Position numbers and translations under genes: made by a program. From positions 6,076,001 to 6,140,000 of the forward strand of contig VCCP01000001.1 of NCBI GenBank assembly GCA_005765155.1: a stretch of DNA of 64,000 bases, in the 5' to 3' direction. Positions 24,663 to 37,100 of this stretch are shown here, piece after piece. Each line of letters begins with the position of its first letter. The stretch's first letter is position 1. This DNA is from Zelopaecilomyces penicillatus (taxonomy: Eukaryota > Ascomycota > Sordariomycetes > Hypocreales > Pseudodiploosporaceae). The notes under the pieces were generated by a model. It did no database searches. It was not told where the DNA came from and saw nothing but the letters and a program-made list of their open reading frames with translations.

Positions 24663-27600
24663 ACTTACTTTATCATGGAGTACTGCCAAATGCTGGTCTC
24701 TGTGGCACTGCTCAAATTAGCAAGACGGTGGTAAGGAAGAACGCGCTATTAGGAATAAATCCTTCGATGAGGATATGGCTAGGTGAGGGGGGACTTTGAG
24801 ACGCTGTCTGTTCTTTACTAAGGTAGGGGGGCAAGGAAAGGTACCGCTCTGTACTCCTGGTACCTCCACCAATTCATCGTCTCTCGCTGTCTCTGCTAAT
24901 CGTCTGTATCTAGCCTCCAGCAAGTCGCTGTCTACTCTCTCGGTTTCCCATTCTTCAACACCACTGTTGTCCTCTTTCCCATTAGCCAACCCGATACTGT
25001 GCAGTGCGGCTTTACTAATCGCCATGGTTACATCAGCCCCTGCTCACATGTTCCTTGTGCCCCTGTTGCTCGATGGATGGGACAATGCAAACAAACCCTG
25101 ACACTCCGCACTTGTATGGTTAGGAGCCTCTTTTACCATTGAGCCCGGCTTACTGGTTTTGGCGACAGCAAATGACAGGTATGGCCAATTGGTGATAAAA
25201 CCACAGGGTATGCTCAGAAGTACTGCCTTCTCCATTCGACAGGGTAATTTAACTCTACTCTAGTGTATTCCACCTGTCTGGGCAACGAGGTGGCCATCGC
25301 TACTCTGGCCTCTCGTTCTGCTTCCGAGAAACGTGATATATGATAAAACCTGCAGCCAAAGCAACGAAACAGTGGGATCATGCCGTTTTAACGGGCTAGG
25401 TAATGCTTGTGCCGCATTCAAATGCAAGCAATAGACTATTAATTATAGGGTAGTAGCGAAATGGTCACCACTATAATCGGACACGACAGATAAAGAGGAG
25501 AGCATACCAAGCACACGCACGATACATCAATGAAGTGCAAGTACAGCACTGCTTGCTAACCTAGGTACCCAAACGATATATACAGATTGCACCCTCTCTC
25601 TATCTCTATTTCGGGTGGCTCCTCAAGTAAATGACAAACGAACTCTGCTTGAGGACAAGGTTGAACGCCGTCAATCTCTCCAATGAAACTTAGTGTTGGT
25701 GGTGGCGGTGGAGGAGAGACGTTTCGTCTTCCTGCCGGAGTGTGTCTCCGTGGCCACCATGTCCACAATTGGAAACCTCAGCTGTTCTCAACGACAGCAA
25801 ATCGGACTATTTATCTTACTGTCACTAACCGGGGTTAACACCACCGAAGAGAGATACAACAGCGATTTTTGCATATATTGTCCCAGATATGGAAATTACG
25901 AGGCGACATTGGGACCCGCCCTGGAAGCCAAGCCTAACGATGAGGATGGTATTGCTGCCCCGTTTTCACCGCTGATCATTGTCAGCAAGGCTGTGATGTG
26001 ATCCGAGTTAAACATTCAAAACAGTACGGCAGACTAGGAAGACGACTGCGCGCCAACATCCATGCTCACATTGGCGCGCAATGCGTTTGCCAGATGCATT
26101 AGCAATGCTTTTTGCATGGTTGCTAAAGCTGCTCACATCCTCCAATATCAATATTGCCTTACAAAGTATAACATAATGTGTATATAACATGTATACCCGC
26201 GAATGTGCAGAGGAGGTAGACAGAGTGCCTTCTATGTTTGTTTGTATCACTTTGTAACTATGCACTGCTAAGTATTGACCAGTGACGGTGGCTCTGGGCC
26301 ATACTCTCGCTTTGCCGCAGCTCAGACATAGACCAAAAGTTCCGCGCTGGTCCATTACCCGCTGGTGGAGAGTTGCCGTTTCAATCCCATCATCATGCTC
26401 ACAGTGTCCATCGGGATGGCCAGTGAGATGATGTCAAGGGTGGAGTGCCGCATCTCGATCGCACCCAACAACTGCCAGTGGCTGCGGTCAGAGCGACGGG
26501 TGTGGGGAGTGGTGTCGAATAAATGCGACACACGGAACTGACCTCCGTTTCTTGTAGACCCGAAGTACCCTTCTTAGTCCGTACTGTGAGATACCACTAG
26601 TACTAAGGTAGGGGTGCAGTGGGTTAGCAGTACCAATACATCACTGAACAATGTCCATGCCGCATCCAGGTCGAAGTATGTGTGCGGGCGTTCCCTTTCC
26701 CCTACTCTGAGCTTTCTACTCAAACCTACCTACAGTATGAAGTTGCACGGGCCCAAGCCCACAGAATCCTTGTTCATTCCCTTGCGGTTTAACCCAAGTA
26801 AATTCATCCCCACTTCGGCATGATGAGGGTTGTTGTCGATAAAGGCACATACCCCGAGGTATGGCTATGCCAAAGGGTTCGCTGCACGGCCGGGATTTCG
26901 GAAATTTTCAAACGGTGGACTGGTGGCCGTACATATTAGATAAATCAACACATGGCGAGTGCTTTTCCCTTTAGCTGCTATACAAGCTGTTGTGTTTTTG
27001 TTCGCTGGTATCAGGTGGGACTCTGCGATTGGTTAGCAGCATAGGTATATGGTTCTTGTCCACCCTTTACGTTAAGTAGAAGGCTTCCATACATGCTGCG
27101 GATCAGATTCTGAAAATGACTCGTGTCGAGTGCAAGTTTAGAGTTTGAATCCGATGCTAAGTAATAGAATCGATACTAGTGTGCAACATGGTTTCTGATA
27201 ATTTTGACTTGTATAAATCAACAGTGTGCGGTGAACTTCTGGCTTTGTTGAGGAGCCTCGCGGTTTATCGGTATGAGAAGTCACGTGATATTTACATTGT
27301 TTGTCCCCTGTGGATGGATCATGTTTGATTGATAAAGATGATTTAAGCAGCGTAGAAAGACCGATGCCAACATCTTGCCACTGATACATCCCGATACCCA
27401 TCCTTTGTGTCTTGTTGTTCCAGTCAGAGCGAGAAAAGGCTCGGCTATGTCGCTGTGACTAAAAGAGAAAGAAAAACCACTCACGTTGTGAACCCTACCA
27501 GCGAAACAAGCAAAGAAAAAAGCACCGTACTTTCTTCTGTTGGCGGAGCCCAGAGTTCACATTGGCTCGCCTCCTCCCTTTCGTCTCAGGGTTATTTACC

Positions 27601-27674
27601 TACCTGTAAACAACTCAACCACACCCGCCTAAGCATCCGCAAAGCGCCAGCATTAATCTATCCGCGTGCACGAA

Positions 27675-28447
27675 ATGGCTTCACCACCTCGAAAGTCTGT
27701 TCCGGGGCTCCCCTCATCCTCATCGTCTCAGCAAGATGGCTCAGCCGCAGATGTGGCACAGGTATGTAATTAGTAGTTCATTCTTTGTCGGTGTTGACCT
27801 GGAGCCGCATCTGATCGGTGTCGCAATTCCCCTCGCTCTGCTTTTGGATTTTGATGGAAAAGAAAGAAAACCCTATAATGCACCACTTGTACCAACAGAA
27901 ATCGTATTCAATACTTGCAATTTACCCGATGCTCCCTACGCCACCCGCGTACAACATACAAGATCACCCCTCATCCTTTTGCTGCGTCGTCTTGACTGAA
28001 CTGGTCCATCGTGAGACCCTGGCTGACCCAAGCTCGTTCTAGGCCTACCTGGACCTCACAAGGTAATGCCCAACCACCCCCCTCAATTTTTCTCCCTGTC
28101 ATGCCACGGCTCAGAGACCTGCGTTTGGGGACGTTCTAGTTGGAGCAGAAGGCGCAGGTCTTGCTTTTTATGTTGTGGTGTGGATGTTTTGACGCCAAGC
28201 AACAGTTGGACCATGATTCATGGTCGTCGTCGATAGCCTGTTTTTATCGATGGATTCTAGAAGGAGCTAACCGCTGAGGCTTTTGCCGCCATTGTGTCAA
28301 TCATATAGAGGTGAACAGACAGCCACCGCCCTTGAGGCTAACTTGGCAAACTTGGAGAGCAAACTTGACGCCATCCTCGCAGCACTCGAGAGTCCCGAGC
28401 ACCAAGAAGCACACCAGGAGAAAGGAAATATAAAACCAACCAAGTGA
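27675..28447 (+). CDS. Small coiled-coil protein, 81 residues
   Basis: Three-exon model: 27675-27761, 28043-28062 and 28309-28447, with introns of 281 and 246 bases, long for this window. The middle exon is only 20 bases. Signals are canonical (CAG|GTATGT, CTAG|GCC, AG|GTAATG, ATATAG|AG) and the sum (246 bases) is in frame. The N-terminal 29 residues are proline/serine-rich and disordered. The rest starts AYLDLTRGEQTATALEANL and continues into NLESKLDAILAAL, an amphipathic heptad pattern that predicts one coiled coil of about 35 residues. I believe similar small proteins occur across filamentous ascomycetes, but I cannot name a characterised family. A subunit of a larger complex is a reasonable guess, not shown. 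Confidence rests on splice signals and the uniform heptad pattern. Confidence 0.62.
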
Positions 28448-29826
28448 CACCAGCACTGGCTGAAGGAACGATGTCACCAGTCAACACGGACTAGGCAGTG
28501 AATTTCTCAGAACTCTTTCTCAACTAGCATTTGATTTAGGCTGATTAGACGTTTGAAGACAAACGCAAATATGGAAGCGTGTAGTGCAGTATAGAGATTT
28601 ATTAATATGAAGCCTTGATTCAAAGAAACCCACATCATATATGTAGGTGTAAATGGTATCTCCAGTGAGGGACTGCAGTGGTCAGTTAGTCTTCAAGCGA
28701 TGAGCAATCACGAATCCTCAATTTTTCCGACGCCCCGTTCACATCGCGATGCCGAAGGCTTTCAACAGCGTCGATTCTGTTATGTAGTGTTTTGAGGAAG
28801 ACCTGAGCCCGTTGCCCCCGTAGAGGTTTGTATTGGACACCATGCATGGACCTCATCACGTATAAAACCCTCTGTTCACTTCTGGAAACTGATATAATAT
28901 CAACCCACATTGGACAAAAAAAAGCTCTAAGAAGAAAAGCTATGTGGTTCGAGAATCGCTAGACAGATATGTTTCGAGACAATTTCCTGGGACTTTAATC
29001 CACCCTCGGCCTCATTTGTCTTTTGATATAAGTCTCTTGGACGTTCGTTCAAGTGAAGAAAGCAAGAAACATCAATTTCTCTGAACGACACCCCATCTTA
29101 TGTTATGCCCTGTCACCATCGGTCTTTTTGTAACAAAATGCTTACTCCATGGGAAATGGCGGCTTGATCCCTCGCCACCAATAAGCGTTGTGCAAACAAT
29201 TACCATCGCACGTCATGCTCGTCTCCTCCTCCGCACGCAAGGTTACTATTCAGTATGAAACGACCTGCGTATAAACAACAGTAGGAGGATGACGCCATCA
29301 AGATGAGGACAGAAAAACCAAAACCGATTCCCAAACACCGTACGGTTAGAAAACATTTAGATTGGGAAGCGAGAGGCACCTAATAGGCCGATTTCGAGTA
29401 CCAAAGACAGACAAATAAGCAACGCAAGCGATGCAAACCATATTCCCCAGTGGAAGTCATCTAGCGCTAACATCCTTCCGTAAGAAAATGGCGTGGTTAG
29501 TAAATTTGAGCAACGAACTAAGCGCCTCATCAAGCTGGATTCGTGGTTATACTACGAAAATCGTGCCAGCGAAGCACATATGTTCTTTCAAGTCGATAAG
29601 TGTCATTGCCTCCCAATCCTGTTAGTACGTAAATGCATGGCCGAAGCAAGAAGCGGTGATATCGGCAAAAAGTCGTCCCATTATCAACAAATGTCAGCTT
29701 TGGGAGACAATGCTGGAATAAGGCATACTCCGACCCATCGTGTGGTTGCTCGTTGACTGTCTGTGTGTAGCGCGATCACCTATGCACTATGAGGTCTGAG
29801 AAGAAGCTGAAAGCGTATAATCCCGG
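28448..29826. other. Convergent intergenic region 3' of NIK1
   Basis: About 1.4 kb between the small coiled-coil gene and the 3' end of the histidine kinase. No reading frame with protein-like composition and no RNA gene was recognised. Confidence 0.5.
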
Positions 29827-32800
29827 TTAGCTGGAGAGACTTCGCATGTCAGAGAGATCATGACGTGCCCTTGCCAACGGATCCTCCTGATCTGACGAAG
29901 TCAGAGCAGGACTATCAAGACTTGAACCAGTCAAGGGTTCCCTCGTTGTGAAAGCACGGCCTTCTAGGCTTGGTCGAAGAAGGCCATCTCCATCCTCCTT
30001 CTGCCTTGATGCCTTCGCATCTGCTTTAATCGCCAACTCTCGTTCACGGTTTTTCTCGAGTAAAGGTCCGCCTAGTGTTGCACACTTCAGGATGGTTTGT
30101 ATGAGGTGATTCTGCTGTAGAGGCTTGGATAGATACTCATCCATTTGAGCCTGAATACACTTTTCGCGGTCACCCATCATGGCGTGTGCAGTGAGCGCAA
30201 TGATAGGGGTTCGGTGTGTTCCCATGCTTCGCTCATATTCTCGAATCTTGCCTGTGGCCTCAAAACCTCCCTGTCTGCTGTCAGCATGCAATGTAACCAC
30301 AAGAGAAAAGGTAAAAAGGATCGTCAGCTTCCTTCGTTCCCTTGTAAATTCTTACCATGATGGGCATCTGAACATCCATGAGAATCACGTCAAACTTTTT
30401 GGTCTTCACGGCCTCGACGGCCTCCCAGCCATTGCCAACAACTGTCACAACATGGTGATACTTCTCGAGAATCTTGACGGCCAATCTCTGGTTGACAGTA
30501 TTGTCCTCAGCGAGCAAGATCTCGAACGACTTTGTATTATCCGCCAAGGATGGCGTGGCTCTGTTCTCCAGCGCAGGAATCATGCCATTGGCCAAGTCAA
30601 TAATTTTGCAGGGTGTTGTCATATACGATGTAATACCCAAATCTAAGCATGACTTCAGGTTGACATGAACAATGGGGGCGAGGAGAACAATCGGAAGATA
30701 CTTAAAGTCGTCGACCGCTCTAAGCCTCCTCGCAGTATCTATTGAGTCGACGATGATGGCATCGTATGGTAAAGAGCTTCCCTCCTTCAACCGAGCAAGC
30801 GCCGGACTCTTCTCAGAGCCCACAACGACAGGATGTAAGCCTATCTCTGCCAGCATAATTCTGATATCAGATTCAGAATTAGATTGAGCCTTATCCACGA
30901 AAAGAACTTGGTGGCTGCGATATGGCTTGAGTTGATTCAGAATGCCTTCGGTGTTGTCAGAGGCCAATTTCACGCGACATGTGAAGTGAAACTCGCTGCC
31001 TTTGCCAGCTTCGCTATTGACCCACAGGTCGCCGCCCATGAGATTGACTAGCCTCTTGGAGATTGATAAGCCGAGACCTGTGCCGCCAAACTTGCGAGTC
31101 ATGGAGCCATCAGCTTGCTGGAAGGTGTCGAAGATCAAATTGAGCTTATCTTTAGCTATGCCAATGCCGGTATCCTCCACGATGAATTCAATAGCATACT
31201 CTCCAGGTCCGCCTGAATTTTGATATGATTGCTCCTGGATGGTCAGGCTGACTTCACCGTGCTCTGTAAATTTGATAGCATTTCCCACAAGGTTGAGGAT
31301 AATCTGTCTCAACCGGAAAGAATCGCCGATGACATAGTCGGGCACCGAGCTGTCGACCCTGTATGTGAGATCGAGAAACTTCTCATTCGCCTTGACAGCC
31401 AGAGTTTTCAGAGCATTGAAGACAGTACCCCGCAACGTATACGGAATCTCTTCAATCACCATTCTCCTGGCTTCGATTTTAGAAAGATCCAAGATGTCGT
31501 CGATAATCGTCAGGAGGCTGTTCGCAAGATTATTGACGATATTCAGCATCTCCCTTTGATATTGAGTCAAATCAGTGTCCAGTGTGAGCTGGGTCATGCC
31601 GATGATTCCATTCATTGGAGTTCGAATTTCGTGAGACATGTTGGCTAGGAACTCCGACTTAGTTTTGTTGGCCAGCTCTGCAGCTTCTCTGGCTTGTGTG
31701 TTTCTCTGAATACTGTCTCGCAAATTCGAAATCATCTGGTTAATTTTACGTTTCAGCTCGTCCATCTCGCCAGATGCTTCTACATCCACAAGTTTTGTGA
31801 AATCGCCATCTGTAGCCAGGTTGGTAATATCAGAGAACGCTCGGACTTGGGTTGTCTATATGATGTAAGCCACTGAGGTTCACAGAACGGGAGAAAGGAA
31901 AAAAAACGGCTTGCTGAATTCGTCAAACCGGCATGAGAAAATGAAGACCTACCAAGTTACTGGCCATAGTGTTGACGTCTGTTGTGATCTCTTTCCAGCG
32001 TCCATTGAGTCCACCGACATCTGCTTGGGCGCCCATCTTACCGTCGACACCGACGTCTTTGGCAACGCGCTGCACTTCATAACAAAAACTTGACAATCGC
32101 GACACCATGTTGTTAATAGTCTCTTTGAGCACCTGTATCTCTCCACTGGCTTGCACATCAATCGTTTGGCTCATATCACCATTCGCAATTGCTTGCGTCA
32201 CGGCAGATATACTTCTGACCTACGAGAGCATGATGGTTAGTTGACCTTTCAGAGAAAGAAGGAAAAGATAAGATGTTGCTTCGGCACAGTCCAACATACC
32301 TGAACCGTAAGATTTGAGGCCATTGTGTTCACGTTCTCTGTCAAATCTTTCCATTTGCCTTCGACATTGGCGACTTGGGCTTGGCCTCCTAGGGTTCCGT
32401 CTGTGCCTACTTCTCGGGCCACCTTGCTGACCTCCACGGCAAAAGTACCTAGACGGTCAACCATCTGATTGATGGTATTCTTCAGCTCCAAAATTTCTCC
32501 CTTGACCTCAACCCCGATCTTTTTAGTGAGATCGCCCTTTGCAACAGCTGTGGTGACCTTGGCAATCTCTCGCACTTGAGTGGTCAGATTCATGGCCATG
32601 CCGTTCACGTTTTCTGTAAGGTCCCTCCAGGTTCCTTCTACATCGTGAACAGTAGCCTGGCCACCTAAGCGACCTTCAGTGCCAACTTCTCTTGCAATCT
32701 TGGTGACTTCGCGAGCAAATTGTTGCAGTTGATCCACCATGGAATTGATGGTAGACTTGAGTTCGAAGATCTCTCCCCTGCAGTCGGCTTGGACCTTCTG

Positions 32801-34135
32801 GGTAAGGTCTCCCTTGGCAACAGCTGTGGTAACCTTGATAATATCGCGCACCTGGGTCGTCAAATTATTGGCCATGGCATTGACGTTGACGGTCAGATCA
32901 TTCCACATGCCCTTGACGCCCCCAACATCTGCTTGACCACCTAAAATGCCCTCGGTTCCGACGTCTCTAGCTACACGTGTGACTTCGGACGCAAAGGTTC
33001 GAAGCTGATCCACCATGGTGTTGATGGTCTGCTGTAGTTGCAAAATTTCGCCTCTTGCCGGCCGTTCAATCTTCTTCGTCAAGTCACCGTATGCGACAGC
33101 TGTTGTGACAGAGGCAATTTCTCGCACTAAAAGGAATTCATGTCAGTTTGATGATCCAGGCATTTCGAAAGAGACCGGCTCCGCCAAGTCACAACAATAA
33201 TACATCACTTACCTTGATCGGTGAGATTTTGTGCCATGACATTCACTAGAACAGAGGTTAGCCGAATGAATGACTGATTTGATTGCAAAGGGGACGGTCA
33301 AGGTACCATTATCCGTCAATTCTTTCCAAGTTCCATCGACTCCGTTAATCTGGGCTTGTCCGCCGAGCAAGCCCTCAGTTCCAACCTCACGAGCTACGCG
33401 GGAGACTTCACTGGCAAATATCTGCAACTGGTCCATCATGGCATTTATGGTGCGTTTAAAAGTTGTGATTTCGGGGTCCATTTCAACAGTGTTCATGCGA
33501 ACCTTCATCGTCAAGTCACCACGAGCTACAGCAGTGACGATTTCGCCAATCTCTCGGAGCGCCTTTTGGAAGGCTTCGTTTGCCTTTTGGTGTTTCCATA
33601 GTTCCCTTTCAAGAGTCGCAACACGCTCCTGTTCGAGCACAGCGAGGGCTCGTTCTTGTAAATGCTTCTGTTCAAGAAGCTGCGCGTTGACACCAGCAAG
33701 CTCCTGACGTTGGCTGTCTAGAAGCTTGGACTGGTCGTCAACGTGATCCCGCAAACCTTCCAGCGCTTCCTTGGTCAGCTGGCGGGGCATAAAAATCGGA
33801 CTGTCCAAGGTACCTGATTGTGACTGGGACAGCCTTGGCTTAGGGGCAGTAGAGCGGGAGATGTTGACTGATGTGCCCGCATCGTCACCAAAGACTGAAT
33901 CATTGATCTCATTCGGCGTCTCTGGAAGAACTGTCGAGGCCGAGACGGATGCCCTGCTCTCGAGTTGGACGATCCGTAAGGCGAGCTTTTGGAGTTCAAT
34001 CTCTAGATTGCGTTTCGCCGGCGTCTCGCGGCCGGGAAGTCTAATGTTGACGGACAGGGACGGGTCGGATGCCGATTCAACGGCGAGTAAGGCAACGAGT
34101 TCGGCGGCCGCAGCCAGGGCGGTGTCGTCAACCAT
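29827..34135 (-). CDS. NIK1: Group III hybrid histidine kinase (Nik1/Os-1)
   Basis: 1299-residue cytosolic osmosensing hybrid histidine kinase upstream of the HOG MAP-kinase pathway; in this family loss of function gives dicarboximide/phenylpyrrole resistance. Six exons: 33307-34135, 33213-33245, 32300-33126, 31953-32219, 30356-31855 and 29827-30270; all GT-AG, total 3900 bases in frame. The second exon is only 33 bases. After a variable N terminus and coiled coil there is a run of HAMP units (TAVARGDLTMKV, TTAVAYGDLTKKI, TTAVAKGDLTQKV, TTAVAKGDLTKKI, TQAIANGDMSQTI, TNLATDGDFTKLV) over about 190-690. The H box FLANMSHEIRTPMNG has the phosphoryl histidine near 727. The N box (LRQIILNLVGNAIKF), the G boxes (DTGIGI, GGTGLGLSI) and a receiver domain with phospho-acceptor Asp near 1146 (LMDVQMP) follow. 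All catalytic motifs are intact. The serine-rich tail after the receiver is typical of the family. Confidence 0.96.
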
Positions 34136-37100
34136 GCCGAGGGAGGCAGGACTGCTGAGCCGCAGTCTGGCGACAATAAAAGGTGTAGAGAATAAAAACC
34201 AAAGGTGGGGGTCGACGTTGTTGTAACCAGGCTGGTTTTCGAGGCTCGGCAGGGCGAGTCGGAAAGGGTCTTTGACAGGACCAAGTGATGCTTGAGTCCA
34301 AATAAGCGACAGTCAACAAAGCATATGCGAGCAGTCTGGCGGTATGCGCAGCAAGACAGTGTGAGATAAAAGACTGGAGTGGTGTGCGCTTGCTGCGCCT
34401 GAACTGGAAGCGGATTAACAAACCAGATCTGGCACAAAGGGCGGTATGGGTGTGTGCGTGTGTGAGTGTGTAGGTGAGTGTTTAGACACGGCCTGTCCTG
34501 TATCGATAGACCGGATCACCGAATCGCGACGACAGCACGAGTGTGTGTATTTAGGTGGGAAAGGAGAGGAGAGGGTGGGGGGGCGTTGCTCGGAACTTGT
34601 AAGGGAGAGGACAAACCAGGCAAGATTCCAAGTCACGACGCAGGGCCTAGCATTGACGGCGGCCGACAGTGGAGGAGAAGGCGGAGCCTGCTGGGGAGGG
34701 ACCGTTGGGCAGGGAGGTGAGCCAGCAGTTGGAGCGTGCGTGAGGGAGAGGGAAAGCGACAGAGGATGGTCCAGACCTGCTTGAGCGACTGAACGGACGA
34801 CTAGGCGACTGGGGTGTTGGACGGGGTTTCTTTCTGGGTGGTGGTGGAGGTGGAGGGAAGTGGTTGGCTGGTTGTCTAGGTGCGCTACAGTACCTGTAGG
34901 TTCTGTATTCGTGCTCGTACAGTGGGTGAAGGTATGCTCGTAGGCGCTCGGGACGAGAGTTGCCTCGATCTTCAAAATCTCACTGCCAATAAAGCAAACT
35001 TGAACCCCGTCTGGGAATAACAGTGGAAACCCTATTAGGCATAATCATAAGTACGTAGTAGTCATTTCGTACGCTTTTGTCTGCTAGCGAAGAACTGCTA
35101 GCACGTAGTGTACCGGTATATAGTATTAACCTGGGAACGCGGAAGTTCCCAACGGCCCACCCCCTCTACTCGGCAATGTAGTACTTGTAAACCTGCGCAA
35201 GACAGGATGTCGACATCTGGAGATTTGACAAAACACGCCCGTCAGAGACGGGTCAGTCCCGGTCGCCACTTTGCTGGTATTAGTAGAGTATTTCTTTCGT
35301 ATTGGAGTACTGCGGCATCCCGTGAGATGATCGGTCAGAAGTTAACTCATCAAGTCACAAGTCAGGCTAGTGTGTCAAGATACAAGCCAATCGATCGAAC
35401 CTTCTCTGTGCGCTGTGCAAGAGCAGCACAACATTGAACCTGTGTCCATATATGACTTTACCTTCTCTACGCATGTTATGATGGTTTCTTATAATCACCG
35501 TGCTTACTATGCTTTTTTGCTACGCAACAACTGACAGCAGTTATCTGTACAGTTATATTTTACGGCTAGCTGCCTCAGGTGGCCCACAAAAGCCATATTG
35601 GACTGTATGATCACATGAGGGGCTTGCTGCTGCTGCTGCCCTTGCGTTCTGGCACGTGGTATCCGTTGCCTCAAGCCACAAGGAGAGAAGAAAAAAACCC
35701 GTTGGACGGATACGAGCAAAGTTCCGGAGTAAACGAAGTCATAAGGTTCAACGCTCTTCTCCGTCTCTAGTCTGGTGAAATGGGATTCTACTAGCGATTT
35801 CTCCAAACGGCCCAATGCCATCCGCCGTCAATAGGTACGTACACATACTAGTACGGAGTACTTGTACGCACTATTACACTCTCAGCTTACGAGCAGCAGG
35901 ACAATGAATGGCTTTGTTCCCTCCACTCCCCACAAAGCGACATGCCCATCCTCGCTTTTCGCTATCAAATGCAGCTAACTGGCTTCGGCAGTCCCCCCTC
36001 CCACCAGAGTGGAGAACCGCAGATGCCGACTCGCACCGTGAAACCAGCCGAACATCCACTAATTTTGACTCAACGAATTTGGACTGTATCTGTATTTGGT
36101 CTTTACAGGTTCGATCTGGGTCATCGCAGAATGCGACCGATATTGAAGCAAGAAACGAACAGTTCAACGTAGGAAGCGCAGCCAAGCAAGATGACTACAG
36201 GGATTGTCCCGGGTTGCCAAAGCCATATTGTTGCCCTGCTGGCTGTTGAAGTTCTCACCGACCTCTCCGCCTCATTTTTCCAGTTGTGAATTGGTTGGGT
36301 GAGGTGATGACCACTGCGGGTTTACACCTCACAGCATGGTTCCCCTGACCTCCAACCATTGCAGCAACGAATTAATGCACCTACAAAGTATTAACCCTCT
36401 CCCGCCTTATTGTTAGGATTGGTGCCTAGGGAACTCTGGAGCTTCGTACAGATGCATTCAAGGAGAGGACCCAAGTCGATACGTCCAAGGTCCGTCTAGT
36501 GAGCCGCTTCTGGTCTGACAACCATACTTTGACGCCACGTCGCCTTGCCGTCTGCTAACAGCAGTGGACAAAGGTTGTGTGCATGCATGCGCATGTGCAA
36601 CGCTCAATACACTGTATATGTGTAATTGTTAGGTGTTGCCGCGTCTCCCTAAATGCCATACCTAACGTGGCATTTGATGCTTGGCGCACAAACAAGCATA
36701 GTTTCGGGTTATTAGCTGATTCAAGAGCGGCCTGCTGGCTTCTTAACAGGTACTGATCAGAACATTCGATGGTGGAATCACCATGTGCTAGAGAATCCAT
36801 CTCACAAAGCAAACCCTGCTTCAGCTGCTGTCCAGTCGTCAGGTGTACGGCCAGTGGGCTACAGTGCCGGTGCTGTGCATTGACACGGTACTCTGTCTAG
36901 CCTGTGCTTCAGTTTGAACCCTCCAGGGGACTTGTGGGGGATGGACTTGGGAGACTGTTGCCCAGCCGCCGACGTCATCTGCAGCTAATCGCAAGGGTAC
37001 CCACCTCTACACTCGCAAGTCCTCCTTTTGTCATTCGCATTCGCAGCCTACAGGTACGACTACTCGATAATAGTGGTTTGGAGACGGGGGTTTTGCCCCG

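Larger units (their letters stand above)
20571..27674. other. 7.1 kb gene-poor divergent spacer
   Basis: The longest gene-free stretch of the window, between the SAM-HMG gene (minus) and the small coiled-coil gene (plus). The left part (20571-22000) is probably the leader/promoter of the SAM-HMG gene and holds a GT-rich microsatellite. The middle (24000-24700) is dense in TACC/TAGG words. Short frames occur on both strands; only the one at 24717-25025 (minus) looks mildly protein-like, and it is not called. No tRNA, 5S rRNA, transposon or long repeat was recognised. Confidence 0.5.

Noticed and set aside
20571..27674. Search by eye for tRNA, 5S rRNA or transposon remains
   Set aside because: No pair of A-box and B-box sequences at proper spacing, no 5S core, no terminal repeats or transposase-like reading frame seen.
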